Origin: Linnemannia hyalina
Lineage: Eukaryota > Mortierellomycota > Mortierellomycetes > Mortierellales > Mortierellaceae
Length of the DNA stretch: 64,000 nt
NCBI GenBank assembly: GCA_019671135.1
Contig: JAHRHY010000017.1
Location: 1,288,181-1,352,180 of the forward strand
Reading direction: 5' to 3'
The translations under genes were made by a program, and so were the position numbers. Below are positions 22,629 through 32,240 of this stretch, piece by piece. The notes beneath the pieces were generated by a model. It did not search any database, was not told the origin of the DNA, and was given only the letters and a program-made list of their open reading frames with translations. Numbering within the stretch: the first letter of the stretch is position 1; each line of letters opens with the position of its first letter.

Positions 22629-23359
22629 TCTCGCTTTTGCTCTCACGCTGTGGCATGAATCTCTATGCATGCTTGTGGTTTATGCACCAAGCAGGACTAT
22701 ACTCTCGCTTTTGCTCTTACGCTGTGGCATGAATCTCTATGCATGCTTGTGGTTTATGCACCAAGCAGGACTACTCTCTCGCTTTTGTTCTCACGCTATG
22801 GCATGAATCTCCATGTTTGTGGTTCATGCACCAAGCAGGACTACTCTCTCGCTCTGACTCTTACGCTGTGGCATGAACCTCTATGTATATTTGTGGTTTA
22901 TGCACCAAGTAGGACTACTCTCTCGCTTTTGTTCTCACGCTGTGGCATGAATCTCCATGTTTGTGGTTCATGCACCAAGCAGGACTACACTCTCGCTCTG
23001 GCTCTTACGCTGTGGCATGAATCTATATGCATGCTTGTGGTTTATGCACCAAGCAGGACTACTCTCTCGCTTTTGTTCTCACGCTGTGGCATGAATCTCT
23101 ATGCATGCTTGTGGTTTATGCACCAAGCAGGACTACACTCTCGCTCTGGCTCTCACGCTGTGGCATGAATCTCTATGCATGCTTGTGGTTTATGCACCAA
23201 GCAGGACTACACTCTCGCTCTGGCTCTTACGCTGTGGCATGAACCTCTATGCATGCTTGTGACTCATGGACCAAGCAAGACTACTCTCTCGCTTTGGCTC
23301 TCAGGCTGTGGCATGGACTTCTATGAATGTTTGTGGTTCATGCACCAAGAAGGACTACT
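22629..23359. repeat. 74-bp minisatellite, about 10 copies (right arm)
   Basis: Mirror of 10101-10831 with the same unit order and the same two short units. It sits between divergent genes B (21935-22258) and A (23789-24232). Two tandem arrays keeping identical copy number and variant order is itself evidence for very recent duplication or conversion. Confidence 0.93.
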
Positions 23360-23788
23360 CTCCATCTTTGCGCCCATGCTTCCCCACGTCCATTTATGCC
23401 ATCTGATCTGCAAGGACGAAGAGATAACAGAGGACAAGTGAAAAAAGCGCTTACGAACGGACAATGGTCAGAAACGCATGCTGCAAGTATGGATCTGGTG
23501 AAATTATGTGCACCAGTAGCACATACTCAGTACATATCGGCTGCAGTACTCATCACGTATAAAAACGGAAACGGAATTGGCTTTCCATTTCATCATTCAA
23601 CCTTGATTCTCTGGCCATCATCCTTTTGCAACAAAAACACTTCGACTACAAGACTTCACCAACTTTTCCTCTATGTAAGACCGATTTTTTTAATGTTTTT
23701 GCGGTGTGTCCTGTACGAGATTCTCCTTTCAGAAAGCTCACATCGTATTACTGTATATCTATCCCACTCCTTAAGCATCCTACGTAAA

Positions 23789-24232
23789 ATGAAGTCCGGA
23801 GCGATTTTGACTCTGCTGGCCTGTCTGTGCCTGACCTTTAACGCTGAAGCATTCAACTTCGGCAAGCTTCTTGGAACCATAGCAGGCACTGTCGACGGAG
23901 TTGGCAACTTGCTGAACGGTATCCTTGGAGGCCTTGCTACAGAACAGCTAGGCTTCCTGCCTGATGTCGACTTCAAGGCCAGGCTTGTTGGCGCTAACGC
24001 CCTCTGCCAATTAGAGAGCCGCGATGGAATTCGGGAGTCGGACACGATGTGTGGAGATTTCGGCAAGCGGTACTATTCGGAGGCGGCCGGAAAGTGGGCT
24101 TGCGGAAGGCTGAGATCGGACGCAATGGGAGTTTACTCTTGTATGTACAAGCCTTCATTTTCCTTCATCCCTCACGGACTACAAATTCCAGACGTTGTGT
24201 TTCGTAGTGACGAATGGCGTGAAACATGGTAA
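23789..24232 (+). CDS. Small secreted cysteine-rich protein A (right arm)
   Basis: Identical to 9228-9671. The start is the ATG before KSGAILTLLACLCLTFNAEA. A TATAAAAACGG element is near 23558, about 230 bp upstream, between the minisatellite and the start. A GTAAG donor-like site near 23673 suggests the 5' leader may be spliced. Here gene A reads outward from the palindrome and is followed by the small ORF at 24384. Confidence 0.65.
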   Translation: MKSGAILTLLACLCLTFNAEAFNFGKLLGTIAGTVDGVGNLLNGILGGLATEQLGFLPDVDFKARLVGANALCQLESRDGIRESDTMCGDFGKRYYSEAAGKWACGRLRSDAMGVYSCMYKPSFSFIPHGLQIPDVVFRSDEWRETW

Positions 24233-24383
24233 TCAAACTTGGATGAAATGTGGGCAAGATTGATGTGTATACAGTGTTGCAATCGATCAAATTTCTAACG
24301 CCTGCATTTTACTCTGACAATTTCATATAAGGCGAGCCGCTGGCCAATCACATGGCCGTGCACTTTGCAGCGACAGAAAGCCT

Positions 24384-24752
24384 ATGGTAGATGTTGAAGC
24401 GGTCGACGATGAGATCGAGCCTTCCTTTCATGATAGCAGCAGTTTCTATGCGAAGGCGCTCGCAGCAGATCTGTACAAGTATACTTCGGCCTTCAATGAT
24501 ACCCTAGGCGAGTCCGAGGCCCACACAACTGCTGTCTTGACCACCGCCGTTATTCTGAAAGCGCTTGACGTTGCTGGTATACGCTATCCTATTGGACGAC
24601 GAGTCTGCCAGTTGTGCAAAGGCACGTGCAACAGAATCATGCCGAAAGACAGCATTGATACGTGCAAGTACAAAGTTTGTGTTGGATTTCTAGGTGGCGT
24701 TTCAGTGAAGGACGGGGAGACAATGAGCTGCGAGAAAGTAAGCCGACCCTAG
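24384..24752 (+). CDS. Small hypothetical cysteine-containing protein (right arm)
   Basis: Identical to the 122-aa ORF at 8708-9076. It has an acidic N-terminus and a C-terminal CQLCKGTC cluster. The frame is open upstream through about 24333 without another ATG in that frame, so a spliced upstream exon remains possible. No family recognised. Confidence 0.4.
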   Translation: MVDVEAVDDEIEPSFHDSSSFYAKALAADLYKYTSAFNDTLGESEAHTTAVLTTAVILKALDVAGIRYPIGRRVCQLCKGTCNRIMPKDSIDTCKYKVCVGFLGGVSVKDGETMSCEKVSRP

Positions 24753-25073
24753 CCCATCTTCACGATGTTTCATTCATGGCCGCCATTCGTCCTGAACCGT
24801 GACTGCAGCACTCGAAGCTTTAAAATCAAGTGCTCCTTTGTTTCCAGTATTTTCATCTTCCAAAAACAGACTTTGTTCGTCTCACACTTCACATCCACCA
24901 TTCTATGAACATATGTGATTTCAAGTCGTGGTGTATACAGCTTTCTTCCACCATATTTCTTACCATATAAACCTATATTGAAAAGCATCCTAATTACGTT
25001 ATCTTAAATGACCACATTGGAGAGTATGCAGGCCCAAAATCCCAGCATACAGTATGCGATATAAATGGAATGT

Positions 25074-25325
25074 TGTTACTCAGGGGAGAGGGTCGACGGC
25101 CGGAGTTGTAGGACCGCTGTTAAGTCCTCAATTGGTACGGAGGGGGGGGGGGGAGAGAGGTTGTAGGTTGGAGGGGGGGGGGAAGTGATAATAGCGTCCT
25201 AGAAGAATCACACGAAACGATACACTGCAGCGCGCCAGCGAAACTCTTGTCAATACTGCTCTCGTCCAAGAAGTGATGTGTAAAAGGACAAAGAGCAGAC
25301 AAGAGGGCTCGGCGCACTACTAATA
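25074..25325 (+). mobile_element. Short LTR-like repeat, copy 1
   Basis: It starts TGTTACTCAGGGGAGAGGG and ends GCACTACTAATACA next to the pogo element. It is shared, inverted, with 39897-40142. It contains two G-runs (about 25141-25153 and 25172-25182). Start TGTTA and end TAATACA look like solo-LTR ends, but I find no convincing target duplication. Pogo copy 1 is inserted at the TA of its last bases. Confidence 0.5.
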
Positions 25326-27823
25326 CAGTCGAAAATGGTTTTTGGGCCCATTTTACTAGTGAAAATGGGCCGATAAACGAAACAAACAGACTGAATTACC
25401 TCCATGAAAGAAGTATTCTAAAACTTGAAAACACATTCCCGAGTATATAGTGCACGTGAGCATTGACGCAAACCATGCACAGAGAAAGAAAAGGAAAGTC
25501 GTGTTTTATTCATGTCCATTCGCAACTACTTCAATCAACTCTTCATCCCTAACGGCCGTACAAGCACGCACAAGGTGTTTTACTGCTTTTCGGACCTCCT
25601 CCTTACTTCCTTGACCTCGTCCCCCACTCTGTCGCACTCGCTTGATACCGTCGATTGTGAGAACATCACTGTCTCCTGCCAAACGTTTCAGCGTCTCGAT
25701 AGTTCCATAGATATCTGTGTCTGCGATGGGTGAGCTTCCAGGATCCTCGTGGCTTGAGCAATCGCCAGTGCTTACTTGATGACCGCCCACGCTTTCACGT
25801 TCTCTTCCATCCTCATCCACTTGTTGTAGCTCCTCCTCGGCCTGCTCATCCCTGCTCTCTACCGCTCTGAAACCCACTACATTCGCTGGCCCAATCTCGG
25901 CGATGATATGTTCGAAATATGCCTTCTCCTGCTCTTTGTATCGTTCGTGCTGGGTGGACTGAGGCTTTATCTGCTCATCCTTAGTTGGCCGTCGTCGTCG
26001 AAGCTCCTCGCGCATTTCTGTTGGAAGGACAGGGGTTTTGGCGAAGCAGTTGCGCTGTGTGGAAGGTTTGATCTCACCCCATGCGTCTGGGATCAGTGTC
26101 CAAGCGCGCCCATTGGAGATAGTCGTAGTTTGGTCGAAGTTACGAGCAAGATATATTTCACGGCCAAGCTTCTCCAGAAACGCTCGTTTGAAAGCGCTGA
26201 TAACGCCGGCATTGGGAGGCTGGGCAACCGATGTCGAGTTTGTGGGTAGTCGCCGGATGCAAAGATGGTTCCAAGGAATTCCATGTTGATGGTCGCGCAT
26301 ATCGACATCATTGTGTGATCCTGCGGAATTCAGAAGGAGAAGAATTGGCTGTGAGAGCTCATCATCCAACTGTTCCAGCCAGCGTACGAATACATCGCCG
26401 GTCATCCATCCTTTCTTCGTTCTCACCATGATCATCTTCGAGGCCGCCTCTTCTTCAACGTCTGTAGGGATGTGTTCGCCTAACGGGTATCAGGCAGTCA
26501 TAAAGGTTAAGATCTGAAAAAGAATGCTGTCGTTTGTAGCACTGTCATACATATAGTATATTACCGATAACCACTGGCCTCATGACTGTTTAGTCTTGGC
26601 CAAGGCGAGAGATGTGCCAGAGGCATTGATGCAAAATAAAATGGATACTTTGCAGTCCCGGAGAGCCTTGGCGCCAGATTTGAAACGCGATGTCGTGCAA
26701 GATTTGGTGTCCAGTTCCTTTACATACATCCCAGTCTCATCGCAGTTGAAGATAGTGTCGGGAGTGTACTGGGCGCAAAGTTGGCGAATTTCAACGAGCT
26801 CGGGCTCGATTGCCTCCAAATCGACCGATCCCGCCTCTCCATGAAGCTGACAATACGAGATACGATGCTGTTTCCTGAGAGAGTCGAACCAATAGGCCGA
26901 AAAAGATAACGGCACCTCAGATACAGTGCTACCCGAATCGTCCTTGAGATCGCAAAGAACCATACATGCGAAATGAGCTGCCTCCTTCATCATCTTGCCC
27001 GTCACAGGAACATTCTTCTTGCGTTGATCGTGCAGCCAGTAGAGCAGGGCCTGCTCGATCACTAGACCCTTCCGCTTGACGATGTAATGAGCGCCATCGG
27101 GAAGTGTCTTAGCTGCAGCACGTAGCTATTGATTGACATATTGTAAGTAACAGGAATCTTAATAAATTACTTTTAATGTATACAGCTCTTAGCAGCCTGT
27201 TGAAAATAATAATATACCTTATCTTCTCGGCTCAGCATGCGTTCAAAGGTTTTTCTTGGAAGGTTGACTCCTATCGCAGGTCCATAGGAGCGGGGGAAAA
27301 GCTTGAAAAATGGGATGTTCTCCTTCCGTTTTTCGAGATAGTGATATATGTCCAGCAGCTCGACTTGCGCTTGTAGGGAGCGAGAGACTCTTGCACGCGG
27401 AATCTCGAATTTGTCGGCAGTAGGGAATACAATGATAGCAGCCATGTCATCGTTCCTAGCGCTGTTTAAAAGGTCGTTGTATCGCAGTCGGCGAGTGGCG
27501 TTGATCTCTTCAAGCTATCGGCTGGTGTATGTTTTGTCCTTCTTGGAGGTGAGCTGAGGAGGGGCGGGTTTCTGCTTTTGGGCTCGCGCCTTAACCTCAT
27601 CCGCGAACGAGCGGCGTCGACGGTTGACTTTATTCGTTGCCATGGTGAATGACTGGTTACTGAGGTTACAAGATGCGTCCATGGTGAATGTAAGAGAGAT
27701 GTAAACTACACATCAGTGCTCACGTGCACTATATACTCGGGAATGTGTTTTCAAGTTTTAGAATACTTCTTTCATGGAGGTAATTCAGTCTGTTTGTTTC
27801 GTTTATCGGCCCATTTTCGACTG
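25326..27823 (-). mobile_element. Pogo-type DNA transposon, copy 1 (2498 bp)
   Basis: TA dinucleotides flank both ends (25324-25325 and 27824-27825). The termini are CAGTCGAAAATGG and its complement ending CGACTG, with inverted repeats of roughly 110 bp (through the CACGTGAGCA word). The left TIR carries an extra segment (GTTTTTGGG then CCCATTTT, 7-nt loop, AAAATGGG hairpin) that the right TIR lacks. TA target duplication plus CAGT ends is diagnostic of Tc1/mariner-pogo. Confidence 0.9.
25506..27682 (-). pseudogene. Pogo/Jerky-type transposase, inactive (copy 1)
   Basis: The order from the ATG at 27682 is: basic N-terminus; an in-frame TAG (also present in copy 2); a helix-turn-helix region; an intron; a CENP-B-type HTH (LLYWLHDQRKKNVPVTGKMM); and a DDE domain. 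The first catalytic Asp is intact (FNCDETGM). The second is Asn (LLLNSAGSHND) where copy 2 has Asp. The third is Asn (QPPNAG) where copy 2 has Asp (QPLDAG). A one-base deletion relative to copy 2 near 26580 breaks the frame (LAKTKQS then stop). A 300-residue C-terminal part is open to 25506. The protein would bind the TIRs and cut and paste the element; this copy cannot. Confidence 0.88.
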
Positions 27824-27825
27824 TA

Positions 27826-28324
27826 CGACAACCACGATGTGTGTCGTCCTTTTCTTCCAGACCTTCAGGAGGAGACCTCCTTCAGAAATTCGATTTATGG
27901 AGGTCGACTCCTGTTAAAAGGGATGGGACGAGACTAGGTCCCAGCCCCCGCAGCCCCTCTTCAGCAAAAATTGCAGACGAGGTGGAGAGGTTCAGAGCTT
28001 CCGTAAATCAAAGTCAATGGCGCATATAGTACGTCACCGAAGTAAGTAATCGTAACCCCTTCCCTAACCAAACCACGTCCATGTAATAATGCATCATCTT
28101 CTCACGCCTTTGTCGCCACACGCCTCTGATCCATATCATTTTATTTCCTTTTGTCCTCTTCGCCAAGCCTTTCGCTTCTCTCTCTCTCTCTCTCACTCAC
28201 TCTCTCCTCCAACGACGTAGTCGAAACAAAGAACAACCGACAGTGCCATTACTCCTTTCTTTCCTTTCTCTTTGACTTTCTTTCTTTCAGACATTCACGC
28301 ATTCGCTGCACCCCTTTTGTAACC
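27826..28324. other. Upstream region of the CRN gene
   Basis: No gene seen. It holds a TC-rich tract (CTCTCTCTCTCTCTCAC near 28172-28200), typical of fungal promoters and leaders, ending just before the CRN start codon. Confidence 0.5.
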
Positions 28325-31300
28325 ATGTTGTCTGCCGGATTACTCCGTGCGCAAGGAGTCCGTACCCTCTCTGGGTCTCACCTCAGACATCTCCAATTCC
28401 CACAGGCAAGCATCTCTCATTCGTCTCAATAGTATTCATTCAAATGTTTTTTTGTAACACTAGAGACTAATTCCTTGGCTGCGCCAAATAGCTCCAGTCT
28501 CGCGCACTCAAAGTGTTTTGCGCGATCGATGGCACCAGAAAGGCTTTCCCTGTGGATATCAACGACAACGATAGAGGTTCAGATCTCCAGGAAAGGATCA
28601 AACTGAAACAACCTATCCGCCTCGGTATGCTGGAGGCCAGCGACCTTAATCTGTACAAGGCCCCCGAAGGGGTAGGCACCAACACAGAGCCAGGCGTCAC
28701 TGTCAGAGTGGAAGACGAGATTAGCGCCACCAGCTCTCTGCGTGGCATGTTTGCGGAAACGGACACGGTTCAAGTGATTGTCCAACCTCCAAGTAAGTCC
28801 TTTTAGAAGGGTTATCTTAGCGTTGTGTTCCATAAGGTATTTTGCCTACATTGTCAACTAGCCACTTCTTTGTTTACGTTTGCCAACTGACCACTTCATT
28901 TTGTAGGCTACAGACGCAGCCCGCTGGATGTCGTCCAATACGATAGTCGCTCTGGGGACCTTGTCTGGAATCAGGACGCATTCAAGGACTTTCCTGTCCA
29001 CAGTGTAAACAACTTCAAGACACTGCGTCAACGCCCGGAATTCTGTTTCTTTGACAAGACCAACTTCATCATGGCGCTCGAGTCCTTCTCCCAGGATGCT
29101 CTTGTCTTCCTTCGTCCCCGCAGGTCAGGCAAGTCGCTTGCATTGAGTACACTGGCCCATTTCCATGGTCGTGAACACCTTCCGGACTATAAACCCCTCT
29201 TTGAAGTAAGTTATTTCTTGTCTTTTACCGATCATATTTATTTGCTCCTAGTGTTATTTCGTATGTCTATTGAACCCCGCCTGTTCGTGCTTGTAGGGCC
29301 TTGCCATCGACGAGCATGTGAAAAAGGGGCGTCTGAATCCAGGGCGCTACTTTGTCCTGCGGTTTGATTTCTCTGCAGTCAATCGATCTCAGGACCTAAT
29401 GAAAGCCGAGCACAACTTGAACCTGATGCTGAACGAGTCGATCAAGCGGTTCTATAAGACCTATGAACCATATCTCCGAATGTCAGCCGATTATCTCATT
29501 GATAACTTTATCAAGGACGATGCCGCGGAAAGTTTGACAGCATGCGTGAATGTCGTGCATGATATACTCACCAGTATCAAGAGTCCTGAAGACCCCCTTT
29601 CAATGATCAAAGGAGTAAGTGCAGATGGATATCTCTCCTTTTTTTGTGATTGCAAGTTCCCTACGATGAGAACTAACAAGCTGTCTTGTCACCGTTAGAT
29701 TTACCTCATGGCGGACGAATATGACAGCTACAGCAATGAGTACCTTGTCCCCATCGACAGTGTTCAGTGGAAACCGCCACGACGGGCCGACGCGGACAGC
29801 CTGCTGAAGGGATTCTGGGCGTCTGTGAAGAGTGGACTGGGCTATCGCGAGATCGCCAAATGCTATATTACAGGTGTCTCGCCGCAATCTTTGGTGGACA
29901 ACACGTCTGGATTCAACGTGGCTCGATATGTATCATGGGAACGAAAGCTTGCCGGGGTTTGTGGCTTAACGGACGCAGATGTCGCTGCAGCGCTGGCGCT
30001 GGAAAGGGTCTGTGGTTCCACCGCCAAAGCGAAGAAGCATTTGAAGATCATGAAGGACCATTACAACGGCTTTAATTTCGTTCCTGGCGGACGAGGACCT
30101 TTGACATATAACACAAACACATGCCTCGAGTACTTGCAGGTACGTTTCTTTCACAACATGTCAAAGGCGGATATCTGTACTTGATGCACGTCTGTTCACA
30201 TACACGCTACTTTCTGATTGCGTTTATAGAGCCTCGCAGAAGGAGAACCGATGAAGAATCCGCTTTCAGTCACCAACTCTGAAGCCTCTGACATATCGCT
30301 ACAGATACTTGCGGCATCGCCAGTGGCGACGCAATTGCTAGAGGATGGACTCTTCGACGAAAACGAACAAGGCAAGAAAGTTGAAAAAAGAACGATCCCT
30401 TTTGACGACATTGGGCAAACATTTACTCTCGCAAGCCTGGTAACGTTCAACCCACAAATTGTTGCTGCGGCTGTTGTTATTATTGTGCCTCTCTATAACT
30501 AATTACGCTGTTTTTTTTAAATAATTGCCTTTATATCTTTTAGGCTGGCGAGCTTGCCAAAAGCAAGGCGGCGTGGTTGTCGTATATGGTGCACCTTGGC
30601 GGACTAACTTTCTGTGTCCGCAAGAAAGCGCTACGAGTTCCGAACTTGGTGGCTGCCGAGCGATTTGGTAGAGCTGTTCTGCAAAGGCATCAAGCAAGCC
30701 TGGAGGATGTGAATGGCGCGTTTAGGTCACTCATCGATGAAGGAAAAATCGACAGGATCATGGGATTATACGCCCGCGGTATGCAGCAACACGATGTCGG
30801 AGCCCATGATTTCAAAAAGAAGGAGGAGGACCACTGTAACTCGATGCGTTTCACTCTCTTGGCTAATATCCACCCATCCCTTCGGAAAGTTGGCGTCGAG
30901 ACGACTGTTACCAAGGTATGAGAGATAGACGAAATGTCATGTTGTGATGTGAATATTATCAGAGTATTAGAGTAACTAATAATCGGTATCTCAATTTCTT
31001 CAATAGCCCTCAGGAAAGCCAGGTCGAATTGACATGTTGATATCCATTCCGCTGAAAAAGCGGCTGTTTGTTCTCGAATGGAAGTCCCTCCAAATCGACT
31101 ACATCGATATTGGGTCCGGATCACCGTTGCAAAAGGCCAGTGTCCTTGCGGATATTTGTAACGTTAGGGAGGTGTTGGATTTGAGGTTCAGGAATGACAA
31201 ATTTCGAGCTGGTCAGACCATCAGGGAATGGATTCTTTCTGGACCTCAGGACCAGCTTCGTGAGTACGTGCAGAGCGCAGAGATCCAGAAGTGGAAGGAT

Positions 31301-31414
31301 GGCGGCTATACAATCACGCCGGTTCTTGCCGTCGTAGTTGGATCTCGTCACGTTCTTTTGTGGAATCTTGATGGCGATGTGCTCGACGCGTCTCCGCGAC
31401 TCGCCCTCGAGTGA
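28325..31414 (+). CDS. CRN-type effector-like protein with AAA-like ATPase and PD-(D/E)XK nuclease
   Basis: Eight exons in perfect phase: 28325-28405, 28492-28792, 28907-29205, 29297-29614, 29699-30139, 30230-30439, 30544-30915, 31007-31414; 809 aa. Intron 1 uses a GC donor (cag|gcaagc). Residues about 30-128 form a CRN/ubiquitin-like header (LKVFCAIDGT ... DLNLYKAP ... VQVIVQPPS). Residues about 145-480 match the AAA-ATPase-like family (PF09820 type), with P-loop RPRRSGKS (197-204) and Walker B-like LMADEYDS. The C-terminus has the nuclease site: D683 in GRID and E698-x-K700 in LEWK (PF08011 type). All key residues are present, so the gene looks functional. There is no classical signal peptide, though residues 1-27 are arginine- and serine-rich. 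Family members are proposed to act on host or competitor DNA; the role here is inference. Confidence 0.88.
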
Positions 31415-31425
31415 TGTCACTGGTG

Positions 31426-31426
<1 letters not shown>

Positions 31427-31468
<42 letters not shown>

Positions 31469-31482
31469 GCAACAACAACAAC
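31427..31482 (+). repeat. (CAA)n microsatellite
   Basis: About 18 CAA/CAG units lie just after the CRN stop codon, in the 3' UTR. Not coding in the CRN frame. Confidence 0.9.
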
Positions 31483-31890
31483 ACCCTGTAACAACATGTC
31501 TTTGTATCGGCAACACTTGGTAACAAAACATAATCAGCTCGGAAAGCCAAACGCGGGAGAGAAGGAACAGTCCACCATACTTTACGCGGTCTGTAGGCAA
31601 TGCCTTGCAGGGACGAAGAAGAACCCTCGAAACGGAAATAAAAAATTGCAATATCGCAATAGCTGGAAAATTTAGCGAAGTACCAAGAAGTAAAGAACGT
31701 GAATGCAGGATTTATTGGTTGAGGAACTATTGCGGGGATATCCACAAAAGGTCGGTTTATAAAAGTCACGTGACACATATGGGTTTATCCCCGTCGGCAT
31801 AGGCACGGTTTTAAACCGATAGGCAGCCTTGCATAATTTATTTTTTTCTGGCGGAATCATCCACATGGGACGCATGCATGTCACTCCATT

Positions 31891-32015
31891 CTTCCCTCTT
31901 TCTCCACTCCACATCGCCACATTAGCCTCATTCAGACAAGCCCACACCCCAATCTTCCCTCTTTCTCACTTCACATCGCCACATTAGCCTGATTCAAACA
32001 AGCCCACACCCCAAT
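31891..32015 (+). repeat. 63-bp tandem duplication
   Basis: Two imperfect copies of a 63-bp unit beginning CTTCCCTCTTTCTC and containing ACATCGCCACATTAGCCT and AAGCCCACACCCCAAT. The surrounding 31483-32240 holds no gene; it is the space between the CRN gene and Crypton 1. Confidence 0.85.
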
Positions 32016-32240
32016 ACACATTACACACAACCCCCCCCCAATACCCGACTAATTAATGACACGGGTAAGCTAAAGAGGTATTTGCACAATTGGGCGATAT
32101 GTCCTGTACCTGATTGGCATCCACCATACCACCATACTTACTATTTCGTTCTATTGTTTTATTGTTTCGCGTTAAACAAGTCGTGCAGCTTTTCTGTTAA
32201 AGGCAAAGCCATAGCACGAAACAAACGGCAGCTGACGAGC

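Larger units (their letters stand above)
17439..25056. repeat. Right arm of giant inverted repeat (7618 bp)
   Basis: Reverse-complement partner of 8404-16021. Outer end: ...GGCCCAAAATCCCAGCATAC then AGTATG at 25056. Beyond it the sequence is unrelated to the left flank: here an LTR-like repeat and a pogo element follow, there a PIF1/Helitron relic precedes. So the two flanks are independent unique contexts. The terminal 300 bp (24753-25056) hold no gene. Confidence 0.97.

Noticed and set aside
8404..25056. Reading the palindrome as one giant TIR transposon
   Set aside because: No transposase or integrase of its own and no target-site duplication at 8403/25057; an inverted duplication is simpler.
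31338..31778. Poly-Gln, poly-Cys and poly-Leu frames
   Set aside because: They arise from the (CAA)n microsatellite in the 3' UTR of the CRN gene.
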